64,000 nt of DNA from Lunularia cruciata. Lineage: Eukaryota; Streptophyta; Marchantiopsida; Lunulariales; Lunulariaceae. Where the stretch lies: the NCBI GenBank assembly GCA_948567375.1, contig OX419757.1:48918001-48982000 (forward strand), read 5' to 3'. Position numbers and translations under genes: made by a program. How positions within the stretch are numbered: position 1 is the first letter of the stretch; each line of letters starts with the position of its first letter. The notes under the pieces are model-generated. The model was not told the DNA's origin and ran no database searches. It saw only the letters and a program-made list of their open reading frames with translations. This document shows positions 25,666 through 38,458 of this stretch, one piece after another.

Positions 25666-27295
25666 TTTTTAGGTGTCTTACTCAGAGGTGCCAGACAACC
25701 TAATTGGAATTCCTACCTTGGTCTTGTACTTGAATTTGTCGTCTATTCCAATCAAATTGAATATTATGATGTTCAGACGTCAAGATAGTCCTAGAATGAC
25801 ATCATAGTGTAGAGGTGCCACTACAAACCTCATACACTCTAAATACTCCTTCTCAATCTTGAAGGTGATAGGATGCGAGGTATGAAATGTAGAACCCTTT
25901 CTACCATCCGCCATCATCAATCTACTTCTAATTACTCACTTTATAGGAATAACCAATTTCTTTATTAATTTCATATACATGTAATTCTTTGAACTTCAAA
26001 AATCAACCAAAATCCTACAACCCCGATTAGATATTGTACCTTGCAAGTGAAGCAAACTTGCATAGGTCAAGCCTTCAATCCCATTGGAACTAATCAAGCT
26101 CCCAATATGTAGCTCAAAATTTCCTACTGGGATTCCTCATTTCCTTGATTGTTTTGCTCCACAAACTCCATCTGGGCAACTTGTCAAGGTTGCTTATTCT
26201 TGAGTGGACATAGCAATGTGATGTCCTAATTGGCAACAATAAAAATAACCCCCATTTTGTCACAATTTCTCTCTATTTGCATGCCAATTGGTCTCCATTG
26301 AATGTCATCAATCTTAATTGGTGTCAGTTCCTCCACCCATGTGTAGTGTATTGGTAGGTTTTGTAGAGGTCAAGGTCGAAACCAAGTTGTTGCAACCAAG
26401 GAATCAAAACATTTGGCCAACCTCATGGCTTCCTCCAAATGTTGTGGCTCTTGTATGATTACCTCTAATTTGATTCTTGACTTCAAGCTCCTCACACATT
26501 GATCCAGAGCTTCATCTTCCAATATATCTAAATTTTCATGATAGTGTTTTGAAATTGCATGATGTAACTTCTTACAAAGCCAATCTATTTCAACTCTGCC
26601 AACCTATCTCGTGCACCTCGTGTGGCATTTATAACTTAGAACCGACTAATTATTGCACTCTTGAATTTTGCCCACATCAAGATTAGTGCAAAAATTTGTT
26701 GTTCAACTCGCTCTACTTGAAATCTCCACCATAGCTTTGCTATTCCATCTAATTGGCTAGAAGCCAAGAGAATCTATTTTTGCTCATCTTGCAGATTGGT
26801 AGCTTCAAAGTAATGTTCATAGTCAAACACAAAATTCTCCATTGCACCCGAGAGATCTTGCCTTCAAATACCTTGGGTTAGAGAATTTGATTCAATCTTC
26901 TCCTTCTCAAACTAGTACTCTTTCTACATGCTCCTGTTGTCGAAGCTCTTGTTCATCCAACAATTGAGTAAAGTGCTCAATTTGTTGCTGCATAGCAAGG
27001 ATAACCTTGAGCATTGCCGCCATGGTTGTTACTCTATCATGCTACCCCCAATCTATCTAATTTATTAACATATACAAGCAACACGTCCACCATTCTTCAT
27101 AAGTTACAACCGGAAGCACCAAGGGTTCCTCAGATATATTGTGATCACATGTAGAAAATCTTATCCAAAGCGTGAGGTGATGAATTGTGTGAAATGATGC
27201 TTTGGTAGTTCTTGGACACAAAAATTCAATGATTTGGTGGAAGTGGATTTGGTGGTCCATAAATTTCATCCATCTCAACCTTGCTTTGATACCAA

Positions 27296-27590
27296 TGTAA
27301 AAGACCGAGACTGAAGAGAGAAATAAGAGAATGGAAACTCACATTGGGACACTTGAATGTGGGAAAACTCCAAATGCTTAGCATGAGCTTCAGTTCTTGT
27401 ATTTATAAGGATCATACAAGGCTCGTGAGAAGCTTCTCAAGAAGCTTCCTTCTAGGAGTTGCGTATTTGGCGTGCAAGCTAAGCTAGCCGGTAAGCTTCC
27501 TAGATACTTTTGGAATATTCTAGACTAATTTATCTTATTTGCTACTTTGTTAGCCCTACTAAATTTGTCGCTAAACTCCATATTGTTACA
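27296..27590 (-). repeat. 5' LTR of nested family II element, shortened
   Basis: 295 bp against 368 bp for its partner. The missing part lies among repeated AAGCTTC motifs, so slippage or recombination between those short repeats is likely. It ends in TGTTACA followed directly by the TCCAA target duplication. Confidence 0.92.
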
Positions 27591-30500
27591 TCCAAGACCT
27601 CCCTCTCAGAAAGCGTGGGAGCTTGGGAAACTCATAAGTATGGGAAAAATTGCTCTAGGCTATCCAACTAGGTTCACCACTACCATAGGTGACCTATCAG
27701 CCAATACCCCTATCTGAGACTAACGCCCAACATCCAAGATGTCATCAACAATGATATGATCTAGTCATTGAATCTTATCATAAGCGCATTGTAGAACCTC
27801 TATAGGGAAGAGGTCTGTCCACCAAAGACAAAGATGATGAGCCCGAGATCTCACTTTGATTGGATCTAACAAAATAGCAAGTCCCATCCAAGAATGGATC
27901 TGATGTGTACTCACCACCACTTGAGTGCAAGAATCACCCATCAACGGGACTTTCTCCAAAATGTAAGTTGGAGAAACAAACTGATGAACCTAGAGATGTT
28001 GTAGTATCCAAAATATCTCCAAAAACACACTTGAACAAGGATCCTGAATACCTAAACCTTGGCCAACACATGTATGCTCCTAACATGGCCATCTCAAAAT
28101 TATCAAATGAACAGACCTATGTCTCCCCAAATCATGCGCCCCCAATAAAGAAATGCTTGCTAGTTAGGGGTTACCAAAAGGTAACCCCTAACTGCTGACA
28201 TCGGTAATAACTCAAGATACTCACAAGCCAAGTGTGCCACATGATGTAGCAGACTCATCTCTATCCACATACAAGTACTTCTATACTCATATACCTATCT
28301 GTAGGATGGTAGCTAGTCTAGTGCTAATCCTACCAAACAACTCCAATAGACACATTTCTTCTATTGGATATTGCCAAGCAATGAGTGTGCTATCCAGAGG
28401 TGTCAAGCTAATCAACTCTGGAAGCTCATCCTCACACTCATCTCTTGGTGGTACAAAGGCTCCACTCCAAGCCTACTGCACCAATTGATATGCATGCTAT
28501 TGCAATGCCTCCTGTGAACTCCACAATGGGACATCCAAGGTGGATGGAACAATTCTACTTGTGCTCCAAATCCGAGTGATCTCCTTTGGTATTGGAGTAT
28601 CCTCTACATGGGCGTTCTCTTCCAATAAGTCACTAGGCTAGTAACTACACCACTGAAAGTTGAAACTGATGTTGCCATGGTCTCGGACTATAGAAAGCCA
28701 AGATTGCCACTATTGAAGCATACTAGTAGGCAACATACTTGTCCCTCACCTAAGTGCCAACCTGGTCTATAGGAGATTGCCTCCTCTCAATAGTCAATAC
28801 TAAAACCCATGGGGTATAGCATTGCTCTACCGACTAGCACATCATATGACTCAACTATAGTCGCAATAGCCTGAGCTCTCACCACCAAGCTATTAGTTGG
28901 ATGACCAAGCTGAATCTAAACAACTAGCTCTCCATGTGTGAAGTACTATGTTGAACCACCTCCTAGAGATGTCTGCATCTGAAATAGACACCTCTCCACA
29001 TCGGTCTTTTGTAACCCTAGACCAACAACTACAACCTTCCCTAACATAAGGGGTTGCGCACCAGAGTCTAATAAGACTCTATGTGGTGTATAGACCTTCC
29101 CTGAAGGTCCCACCAAATAGAAAATCCCCCTCTAGTTATCCAATAGGACAATATCAAGTATGAACCATGCTCTCTCAAAGGCTGGTCTAGTTGGCAACTC
29201 CTCCAATCTAGCCGTTGCTGCCTACCATAAACCACTAGTTGTTGAGCAAATCTAATGCTCCTCAACCAAGTCAACTCCATTGTCAACCACCTTTGCTCTA
29301 GTAGTAGGAACCACATCATCCCTACTCTCACAAAGCATGGCAACCTATTTGAACATTGGGGTTGGGTCACATGTCATTGGTTGAAAATAAAGGATAACAC
29401 ATAATCAGCTAAGCCACCCCCAACATCATGCTAGACTCAATCTATGTAGTAGCAAGTGGCTGACTAGTAGGTAGTCCATCATGCACCCTATCACCACCTA
29501 CCACACCTACACTAGGATGTCTAGAAGCCATAGATGATGTCTGTAGGGCCTTAAAGAGCATGAAAGATTAAGGAAGTTTGACCTATCTCCCAACCTCTTC
29601 TCTTTGTGGGTCCAATTCCACTAGTGCTCCTCTAGGCTTTGGAGCACTTACTACACTCCTAGTCACTACTGCAAATGCATCCACCTGTGTTGATTTTCAC
29701 ATGAAATCCAAAGCATCTCTATCACCAGCATATGAGGTGGAAGCCTCAACACCCAAATCTGATCTCCTCTAAGCAATGACCATACTAGCCAATCTCTTCT
29801 CCAACTTCTCAATCTGAGTAGCCATAGTTGTATCAGAAGTAAGTGCAAGTACTGCACCCCTACTAGGTGTAGATCCTCTACCACCACCTCGTCCTCCATG
29901 AATTGGAGCTCCTCTACTACCTACCATAACAACCCTACCACTATGTAACTCCGGGTGTAGGTCAAAGCACCGATCACTAGAGTGACCATATCTATGACAA
30001 TGCTCACAATGTCTTTGTGTTGGCTGTGATGCACTAGAGATATCAGGTCAGCTGCCCTGAGTATACTCTCTCTTATAGTGAGGTCCACCACCAATCCAAC
30101 AAGCAACACCACTACTCATTGGCTGCTATTGACCCAAAAATGAAGGTAAGGGTCTAGCTCCACAAGGCCCTCCACTTGCTCCATAGGATCTAGGCTATCC
30201 ACCCAATCCTCAAAAACCAACTAGGCATGGTGCACTCTGTTGCACTCTAAAAGAAGTCACAATTGTGGATGAGGTCTCCCTACCATATCTAGATGTCACC
30301 ACTCTCTTCTCCACCATGTTGAGCTCAATACGCTCCACCATGTTGAGCCAAACCAAAGACCACCGCCAAAGTAGGCAAAGTAGCCTATAACAATGTAGCA
30401 TCACGAACTCTATATTGCAACTCCTTGTCTAGTATCCCATACCAAAATTGGACTCCTTGGGCCTTAGTAACTCCTTGAGTGAAACTGATCAGCCACCTCA

Positions 30501-31287
30501 TTCGAGTGTATGCCTCACATAGGCTCTCTCTAGCCTTCCGTTGGAACTCCTTAGCTTGTTAGTCCGCACTCCCTGGTAGTTCTGCCTCAAACATTGGAAG
30601 AACTCCACCATGGGGTTAAACCTTGATACCACACCACCTCTTGTAGTGGTACCTCTACTCATAGTAGCACTATCTCTAGCTAGTGCACCTCCACTAGCTC
30701 CACCAATGCTGCTTAAGCTAAAACTCATGGGTATAGCTCATCTACCCCTAGAAACTAAGCATGAAGTAATGGAGATATAGTTTGGAGACCAATACTATCT
30801 CCATAGCTCAATCTCTTCCAAGTGAGCTCTCCTGAACTCATGGTAGTCATCCATTGGTGGACCTTCCAAATGTTGAAACAAACCTTCCTATGCCATGAAG
30901 GATGTGAACAAAGTCGGCTTCCGCACCGGTTGTAGATCACTATCAAACTCTTGGATGAAGTTATCTAACTCAATGGTCCCCACTGTACCAGAACAATGCC
31001 TAAGGCCTTTAGAGGCTCCATAAATCTTGTCTATGTCCCACAACAATTGAGCGGACACACCAAGGGCACTCTCAACTGAATAAGCTCATGTGTCAAACTC
31101 CAACTCAGAGTCAATCTACTCCCTCATTGGGACCTGAGATACAAGCTAATGCCAAGCACCACTCTGAGTAAACCCATTGCGTACTACATGGCTATCTCTT
31201 CTAGAATCCCAAAAGAACTCCGTTGTGATAAAGTAACCACAAACCACCAACCACGACCATAAGTACTCCACCAAGAACCAACACCAC

Positions 31288-31685
31288 TATAACAATATGG
31301 AGTTTAGTGATGAAGTTAGTAGGGCTAACAAAGTAGCAAATAAGACAAAATTAGCCTAGAATATCCTAGAAGTATCTAGGAAGCTTCACGGCTTAGCTTG
31401 CACCTCAAGTAAGTAGCTTCTAGAAGCTTCTAACTAGCTTAGCTTGCATGCCAAGTAGGCGACTCCTAGAAGAAAACTTTTTGAGAAGCTTCCTAGTTAA
31501 CTTGGCTTGCACTCTAAGAAAAGTGGCTTGAGAAAGCTTCTTGAGAAGCTTCCCAAGGGCCTTGTATGCTACCTATAAATACCAAAGCCAAAGCTCATGC
31601 TAGGCACTTGGAGTTTTCCCTCATTCTAGTGTCCCAATATGAGCTTCCATTCTCCTATTTCTCTCCTTGGTCTTGGTCTTTTACA
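31288..31685 (+). repeat. 5' LTR of family II element (second copy)
   Basis: 398 bp. Starts TATAACAATATGG where its partner has TGTAACAATATGG, and ends GGTCTTTTACA. TATA-like TATAAATA at 31574-31581 and multiple AAGCTTC motifs. The heat-shock-element-like core is degraded by a substitution (GAAtaTCCtaGAA). Confidence 0.95.
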
Positions 31686-32936
31686 TTGGTATTAGAGCAA
31701 GAATGAGATGGATGGAATTTATGGACCACCAAATCCACTTCCGCCAAACCATTCGGATTTTCATGTCCAGGTATTATCCAAATATCATTGCATGCAATTC
31801 ATCATCTCACACTTTGGACAAGATTTTTTGCATATGATCAACTTGTTTGAAGAACCCTTGATACTTTTGGTTGTAACTTATGGAGAACGGTGGATGCTAC
31901 ATCTATGTGTTAATCAATTAAATAAATTGGGAATAATGGGATAGAGTAGTAGCTATGATGGCAATACTAGATGTTATCCTTGCAATGCAACACCAAATCA
32001 AGCACCTTTCTTGATTGTTGGATAAACAAGACCAACAACGACAAGAACATATAGAGAGAGCACCAATTTGAGATGGAGAAGATCACATTTGATTTCCAAA
32101 ACCCAAGGTGTTTGAAGGCAAGAATCTTCCGGACACAATGGAGAATTTTGTGTTTGACTGCAAACATTACTTTGAAGCCACCAATCTTCAAGATGAATAG
32201 AAACAAATTCTCTTGGCTTCTAGCCAATTGGTGTGGCAAAAATTTGGTGGTGATTTTGAGTGAAGCAAGCTCAACGACAGATTGTTGCACCAATTTTGAC
32301 ATGAACAAAATTCAAGGATGCAATACTTGGTCAGTTTTAAACTATAAATGCCACCCAAGTTGCACAAGATAAATTGGCTGAGTTGAAGTAGATTGGCTCA
32401 ATAAGGAACTACATTACACAATTTTAGAACATAATCATGTAAATTCCAGATATACAAGAAGGTGAAGATTGATTTGTGCGGGAATTGAAGTCATAAACCA
32501 AATGGGAGGTGACCATGCGAGAACCAAAAAACATAGAAGAACCCATGCAATTGGCTAAGCAATTTGATTCCTTGGTTACAATAACTTGGTCTCAATCTTG
32601 ACTTACACAAAGCTTACCAGTACACTACGTATGGGTGGAAGAACCACCACCAATGGAGATTGATGCTATCCAATGGAGACCACTTGGTACAACGGATAGA
32701 GAAAGATTACAATAAAATGGAGGTTGTTTTTATTGTTGCCAAGTTGGACATTGCATTGCTGAATGTCCACTTAGGAATGGGAAACCTCAACAAGTTGCCT
32801 AGATGGATTTTGTGGAACAGAATGATCAAGGAAACAAGGAATCCTAGTAGGAGATTTTGAGCCGCCTAATGAGAGCTTGATTAGTTCCAATGGGATTGAA
32901 GTCTTGACATATGCAAGTTTGCTTCACTTGTAAGGT

Positions 32937-34211
32937 ATGATATCTAATTGGGGTTGCATGATTTTGGTTGATTCTAGAAGTTCAAAGAATTGCATATCTA
33001 TGCAAGTAGCAAAGGAATTGGGTATTCCTATCAAGCCAATGATTAGAAGTAGATTGATGATGGCAGATAAAAGAAAGGGTTTTGTATTCCGTACCTCACA
33101 TCTTGTTACTTTTAAGATTGAGAAAGAGTATTTGGAGTGTATGAGGTTTGTAACAACACCTCTACACTATGATATCATTCAAGGACAACCTTGGCTTGAA
33201 CGTCATAAGGTTCAATTTGATTGGACACAATGACAAATTCAAGTACAACACCAAGATAAGAATTTCCGATTAGGTTGTTTGGCACCTCTAAGTAAAACAC
33301 CTAAGAATAGTCAGTCTTAGGATGGGAAGTTTGTTGAGAAGGTAGCCATAGAGCATGCTTTGAAGAGAGAGGGGAGCCAAGATGGGTAGTTTGCCAAGAA
33401 GGCAACCATGGAGCAAGCTTTGAAGAGAAATGAGTCCCTAGATGAGAAGTTTGTTAGTGAAGCATCCATAGAGCAAGCTTTGGAGGAAGATAAATTTGTT
33501 TTTGTGGTGTGGATCAAGCCAATTGCACAAGGACAATCTAAGGAGGGCAAAGAGCCTCATCAAGCAATGGTTGATCAGATAGTTCAAGAGTTTGTGGACG
33601 CATTTCTGGATGATCTCCCAAAAGGATTACCCCCCAATCGTGGTATGCCCTTCACGATTGAGTTATTTCCAGAGAGTACTCCATTGAGTAGACCAATCTA
33701 TCGGCTCTCACCAAAGGTGTTGGAGGAGTTGTGAACAACACCTATGGAGTTGTTGGAGAAGGACTTCATACAACATAGTACCTCTTCTTGGGGAGCATTG
33801 GTATTATTCATTCCAAAGAAGGATGGAGGACTTTGTTTCTGTATTGATTATTGTGGGCTCAATAAGCAAATAATGAAGAATGTATATCCCTTGCCTCGGA
33901 TTGATGACTTACTTGATCAATTGAGTGGACTAGAATACTTTTCCAAGCTGGATCTTTGTAGCAGCCATTGGCAAATCCTCATTGATAGGAAGGATGTGCA
34001 AAAGACTACCTTTTGCATACGATATGGGCATTTCAAGTGGAGAGTTCTACCTTTCAGGCTCACTAATGCTCCAATAGTCTTCATGGACCAGATGCATTGG
34101 ATGTTGGATGGACTATTGGATCGGTATGTGGTGATGTTCTTGGATGATATCTTAATCTATAACAAGATAGAGGCAAAACACGTGAATCATGTGCAAGAAG
34201 TCCTAAGATGA
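32937..34211 (+). pseudogene. Family II gypsy protease and reverse transcriptase remnant
   Basis: Frame 32937-33233 resembles a retropepsin, but the catalytic triplet reads DSR, so the protease would be dead. 33320-33500 is a run of ~20-codon repeats, interrupted by a stop. 33744-34211 reads through RT motifs PLPRIDDLLDQLSG, YFSKLDLCSSHWQI and MFLDDILIYNK. It is joined to the preceding frame by an in-frame stop and a frame change, so no continuous polyprotein exists. Confidence 0.85.
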
Positions 34212-35199
34212 CTACGACAATGGAAAAATTATTGCAAGAAGTCAAAGTGTGTCTTTTGGCAAAAATAAGTTACCTTCTTGGGGCACAAGATCTCATTAGA
34301 GAGGATCAATATGGAAGAGAAGAAAATCAAAGCTATTATTGATTGGCCTACACCAAAGGATGCTATAGAAGTACAAAATTTAATGGACAGGCTAATTTTT
34401 ACCGAGGGTTCATCCATTTTTATGCTCATGTGGCTGCACCATTGACTAACCTCTTAGGGAAGGACTCGAGCTTCTAGTGGACCACCAAGCACAAAGAAGC
34501 ATTCCAAAAGTTGAAACATATGGTGTCTTCAAGGCCCATTCTTCAACCATATGACCCTCAACTACCATGTGTGGTTGATTTTGATGCTTCTAACTTTGCA
34601 ATTGGAGCCGTGTCGCAATAGGAATTCCCATATGGACTACATCCCATTGCCATTGTGTCTTGCCAACTCGATACGGCTGAAAGAAACTACTTTGCTCAAG
34701 ATCAAGAACAACTTGCAATGGTATATGCCACCAAGGTATGGAGGCATTACCTCCTGGGGAAACAAGTGATCATGCAAATTGATCACAAACCATTGTTATA
34801 GACCTTACACTTGGAACACATGAAGAGTCGACTTCATCAATGGGAGGAACAACTCCAATTGTTTGACATCAAACTTGAGTACAAACCACGTTGGTTCTAC
34901 ATCATCCTTGATGCTTTATCACAACAACCTAATTTGAAGTCTCTTCCTCTCATCACAATGGCAATTACGATGGTGTCAATTGACTCCAAGGTCCAAAACA
35001 AGTTTCAATCATCTCTATAACAAGATCCCTTCTTCCAAATGGTACATGGTCGCCTTACAACATGCAATACAAAGTACAACACCTTCTCCATCAAGGAGGG
35101 CCTTCTATTCCATGAGGATCGGATCTATGTTCCAACCAAAGGTGATCTTTGACTTGTGTGCCTTTAAGAAGCCCATGATTTACCCATAACTAGTCACAT

Positions 35200-35877
35200 G
35201 GGTATGGACAAGACCTTGGGTACCATCCAACGCCAATGGTGGTGGCCCAACATGATGCAAGATGTTTGAGAATTTGTCCGATCATGTGAGAGTTGCCAAC
35301 GCAACAAGATTAGCAACTAGAAGTTGAGTGGACTCCTTCAACCACTCGCCATTCTATCCACTTGATGGGAGCATGTGAGCTTGGATCTCACATCACATCC
35401 TTGCCCAAAACAAAGCAAGGATACATAGTAATTGTGGTGTTTGTGGATAAGCTTAGTAAGCAAACTCACTTGGCATCAACTTATGATATCGTGGATGCTC
35501 CAACCTTAGTGCAAATCTACTTCAATAATATCTTCAAGCATCATGGGATGCCACATATACTCATTTCTGATTGCAATCCTTGATTTACCAGGAAGTTTTG
35601 GCAGTCACTCTTCTAGATACTTGGCACTAAGCTTGCTTTGTCCATGGCCTATCATCCTCAAATTGATGGACAAACCAAACATGCAAATCGTACATTGGAA
35701 GATATGCTATGTGCATTTATTAATGTCCACCGTACCAATTGGGATGAATGTCTTGCAGTCATAGAATTTGCCTATAATAATTCCAAACATACAAGTACCG
35801 GATTTTCTCCTTTCTTTCTCAATTTTGGCGAAGATCCACTTGTTCTAGATTCTCTTCTTGCTCCCCCTCCATCTTAG
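35200..35877 (+). pseudogene. Family II gypsy integrase remnant
   Basis: Fragments include the zinc-binding residues (SCESCQRNK-like reading near 35280-35310), the core segment VIVVFVDKLSKQTHLA at 35425-35472 and AYHPQIDGQTKHANRTLED at 35645-35701. Two frameshifts separate them. Confidence 0.8.
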
Positions 35878-36471
35878 GTTCCTCATACTTCAACATTCTT
35901 GACCACTGTATTCCAATCTCTCCAACAAGCCAAATCTCACCTCCTTGTTACTCAAAATCGTTAAAAACAATATGCGGACTACCATTGTCGTGATCTCACC
36001 TTTGAAGTTGGTGATAAAGTCATGTTATCCTCCAGTAACCTCCCTCTCCCCCTTGATACCCAAGTTCGTAAACTTGCCCCTAATTGGATAGGGCCCTTTG
36101 ACCCAAATTGTCTTTCCTATTGCTTATCGACTTGCCTTGCCTTGTCACATGCGTATCCATCCTATCTTTCATGTTTCCAAGTTGAAACCCTTTGTTCCTA
36201 ACCCCTCTTCCTTTTCCTCTCAAGTCCAACCTCCCCCTCCTCCTGTCCTTATCAATTATCATAAGGAGTACAAAGTTGATCGTATCCTTACATGTTGCCA
36301 TATTCAATGAGGCCGTCGACAACATACAAACAACAAGGTCCTTTGGAAAGGGTATCCCCTTCATGATGCCACATAGGAACCTCTTTCTCACCTCCAGAAT
36401 ACACAAACAGCCAGCCAAGAGTTGGAAGCTTCACTAGCAACGAGGACGTCACCAACTAGCGGTGGGGAATA

Positions 36472-36883
36472 TGTAACAATATGGAGTTTAGCGACAAAGT
36501 TAGTAGGGCTAACAAAGTAGCAAATAAGACAAATTAGCCTAGAATATCTTCAAAATATCTAGGAAGCTTCTTGGGAAGCTTCTTGGCTAGCTTAGCTTGC
36601 ATCTCAAGTAAGTAGCTTCTACAAGCTTCCAACTAGCTTAGCTTGCATGCCAAGTAGGCAGCTTTTAGAAAGAAGCTTCTTGAGAAGCTTCTTGGTTAAC
36701 TTGGCTTGCACTCTAAGAAAGCGGCTCAAGGAAACTTCTTGAGAAGCTTCTCAAAGGCCTTGTATGCTACCTATTAGTACCAAAGCCAAAGCTCATGCTA
36801 GGCATTCAGAGTTTTCTCTCATTCTAGCATCCCAATGTGAGCTTCCATTCTCCTATTTCTCTCCTCGGTCTTGGTCTTTTACA
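36472..36883 (+). repeat. 3' LTR of family II element (second copy)
   Basis: 412 bp. Starts TGTAACAATATGG and ends GGTCTTTTACA, followed at once by the ACCAC target duplication. Differences from the 5' LTR (substitutions and small indels) indicate an old insertion. Confidence 0.95.
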
Positions 36884-37999
36884 ACCACCAACCAAACACC
36901 ACCAAATAACAACACCAATTGAGCACCACCAAGTGGCAATACCAAAAAACACCACCCACTAATGTAACTCTAACTGAGACAACTACACTAGGGGAAAGGG
37001 AGACCTGTAACTTGCCATCACAACATACACTCTCATGATCTACAAGTCATCACTTCTTGCCTCACCGGAGAGAAACAAAGGTAGTCTGACTGGTCATCAC
37101 TCTAGCCTTACCACCAAGAGCACACCCGAGCACTAACGCTCTAAATTCAGGGCACCTCACACAAATGTGGTGCACAAACAAGAAGTAGAGAATGGAGGGG
37201 GTCCAATCACAAGAAATCTAAGCAAAAACCTTCCATCTCATAGCAACATGGGACTGACTCTGCCACCATTTGGCTTTTGACATAATAGGAGTTCCTATCT
37301 ACATCCTAAGCTACCAGGATCACCAAGAATGTGATCAAACTGCCTCTCCTAGCCAAAGCTACAATTGTATAGATAACATTGGAACAATCATTAGGACAAC
37401 AAGTGAGGGTGGCTAGGATATCGGTCTAGGAACCAGAGATCTAGAGATCAAACCCTAGGAGGATGGGCAAATTTTGCCAAACAATGACCAAGATCTACTC
37501 TAAACTAGCTAGCCTCATGCCAGTAAGCCAGCTTGCTGGCCCTTCTAGACCTTCATAGACTCTCATAACCCACAATCCTATGCCTTGAAGCCTCATCTGA
37601 TGTAAATCCTAAAGTTTACTGATTGCCAAATCCTCCGGTAACTCTCCACTCAGGCCAAACTGAAATGACAAGGTTTTCTAAATCACAAATTCATGTGGAT
37701 AGGTTCCCAACTCCACCTTCAATTTCACTTTCTAAGCCCAACTCGCAACAAATTGATTGTGATTTCACCTCTTGAGCTTAAAATCACAACCATTACTAAA
37801 AAATTGCTTCTCTTTGCTCAAAATTTGGCCAATGCTTCCGCACACCGTCTACCTACTACCAAATCTACCAAATCTGCATCAATCAACTAGCTTTTGCACA
37901 CCAAGAAAAACTTGAACTTTGATCGAGCTACCAATAATCCACCAAGCTTGGAGATACCACCAACACTTGTAGTTCTTGCACCCAATTTCCTCCTAACCT

Positions 38000-38458
38000 C
38001 ACTCTGATGTAATCAGTTTTTTTACACCACTTGAATCAACTCACCTTAGATCACTACTTGATCTGTCATTCTATAAAATGCAAACAATTGTGCATTGATT
38101 ATAGTCAACTCACAACCACTCTAGCTAAAAGAATGCAGGTGACGCTTGTGGCCTCTGTTCACCATAGCCAAAAACTCAAAGGCTCAACATCAGAGAAGTG
38201 AGATGTCTAGAGCTCCACTTTGAAAGTATACCCCTGGACTTGAGCTAGGTCTGAAACACTAATTGTCCCGCTGATGACACATTAAATGATGCAAACGGTG
38301 CAAAGTGACGATGTGCCACACCATGAAGTCAGTACCTTGAACACGATATCTAATCATATGATAGTAGTATACAAATAACTGTTAAAATACCTCTAACCAC
38401 TATCATTGTAACTCCCGTGTTTGAGCAATCTAGATGCAACACTACTCATGGCGTGACA
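38000..38458 (-). repeat. Probable 5' LTR of the old family I element (block B only)
   Basis: Matches block B of the 3' ends at 17892-18343 and 60240-60690 over its full length. In the minus direction it begins TGTCACGCCA and ends near CTGATTACA, followed by ATCAGAGTGAGGTT, which resembles an initiator-tRNA-Met primer-binding site. Neither flanking block A is present. Confidence 0.65.

Larger units (their letters stand above)
21421..27590 (-). mobile_element. Family II Ty3/gypsy retrotransposon, nested in family I, degenerate
   Basis: Bounded by LTRs 21421-21788 and 27296-27590, each starting TGTAAAAGACC and ending TTGTTACA in plus view. It is flanked by the 5-bp duplication TCCAA (21416-21420 and 27591-27595). 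Next to the 5' LTR the minus strand reads TTGGTATCAAAGC, a primer-binding site of the initiator-tRNA-Met type. A purine tract (AGTGGGGGAATA) adjoins the 3' LTR. Minus-strand fragments follow gag, protease, RT, RNase H, integrase order: 27278-27057 (gag), ~26.2 kb (degraded zinc knuckle), 25613-25290, 25094-24906 (DDLLDQLSGAQYFSKLDL, RT), 24705-24056 (RT end/RNase H) and 24049-23086 (integrase). Many stops; inactive. It carries a solo LTR of another family at 21856-22588. Confidence 0.93.
31288..36883 (+). mobile_element. Family II Ty3/gypsy retrotransposon, second copy, nested in family I
   Basis: Full-length in outline: 5' LTR 31288-31685, primer-binding site TTGGTATTAGAGC directly after it, gag, pol, a purine tract (GGTGGGGAATA) and 3' LTR 36472-36883, flanked by the 5-bp duplication ACCAC (31283-31287 and 36884-36888). 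Plus-strand pieces: gag 31708-31944; CCHC zinc knuckle at 32724-32766 (CFYCCQVGHCIAEC); retropepsin-like frame 32937-33233, with the active-site motif degraded to DSRSS; RT 33744-34211 with FLDDILIY; RNase H 34551-34920; integrase 35200-35877. Stops and frameshifts divide every domain, so this copy is inactive too. Confidence 0.93.
17810..38458 (-). mobile_element. Family I Ty3/gypsy retrotransposon, old copy split into three pieces by nested insertions
   Basis: Pieces: 17810-21420 (3' end, integrase, part of RT), 27591-31287 (protease/gag region) and 36889-38458 (5' end). The duplicated target sites of the two invaders (TCCAA and ACCAC) show that the pieces were once continuous. Piece 1 matches the better copy at 60134-64000 over its whole pol part. 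A CCHC zinc knuckle is readable in piece 2 on the minus strand at about 30009-29966 (CEHCHRYGHSSDRC). The right end (about 38000-38458) matches the LTR core block of the other copy and would be the 5' LTR. Many transitions, stops and one internal deletion make it inactive. Confidence 0.8.

Noticed and set aside
33300-33560. Regularly spaced repeats considered as a CRISPR-like array
   Set aside because: They are contiguous in-frame coding repeats without unique spacers, in a plant retrotransposon.
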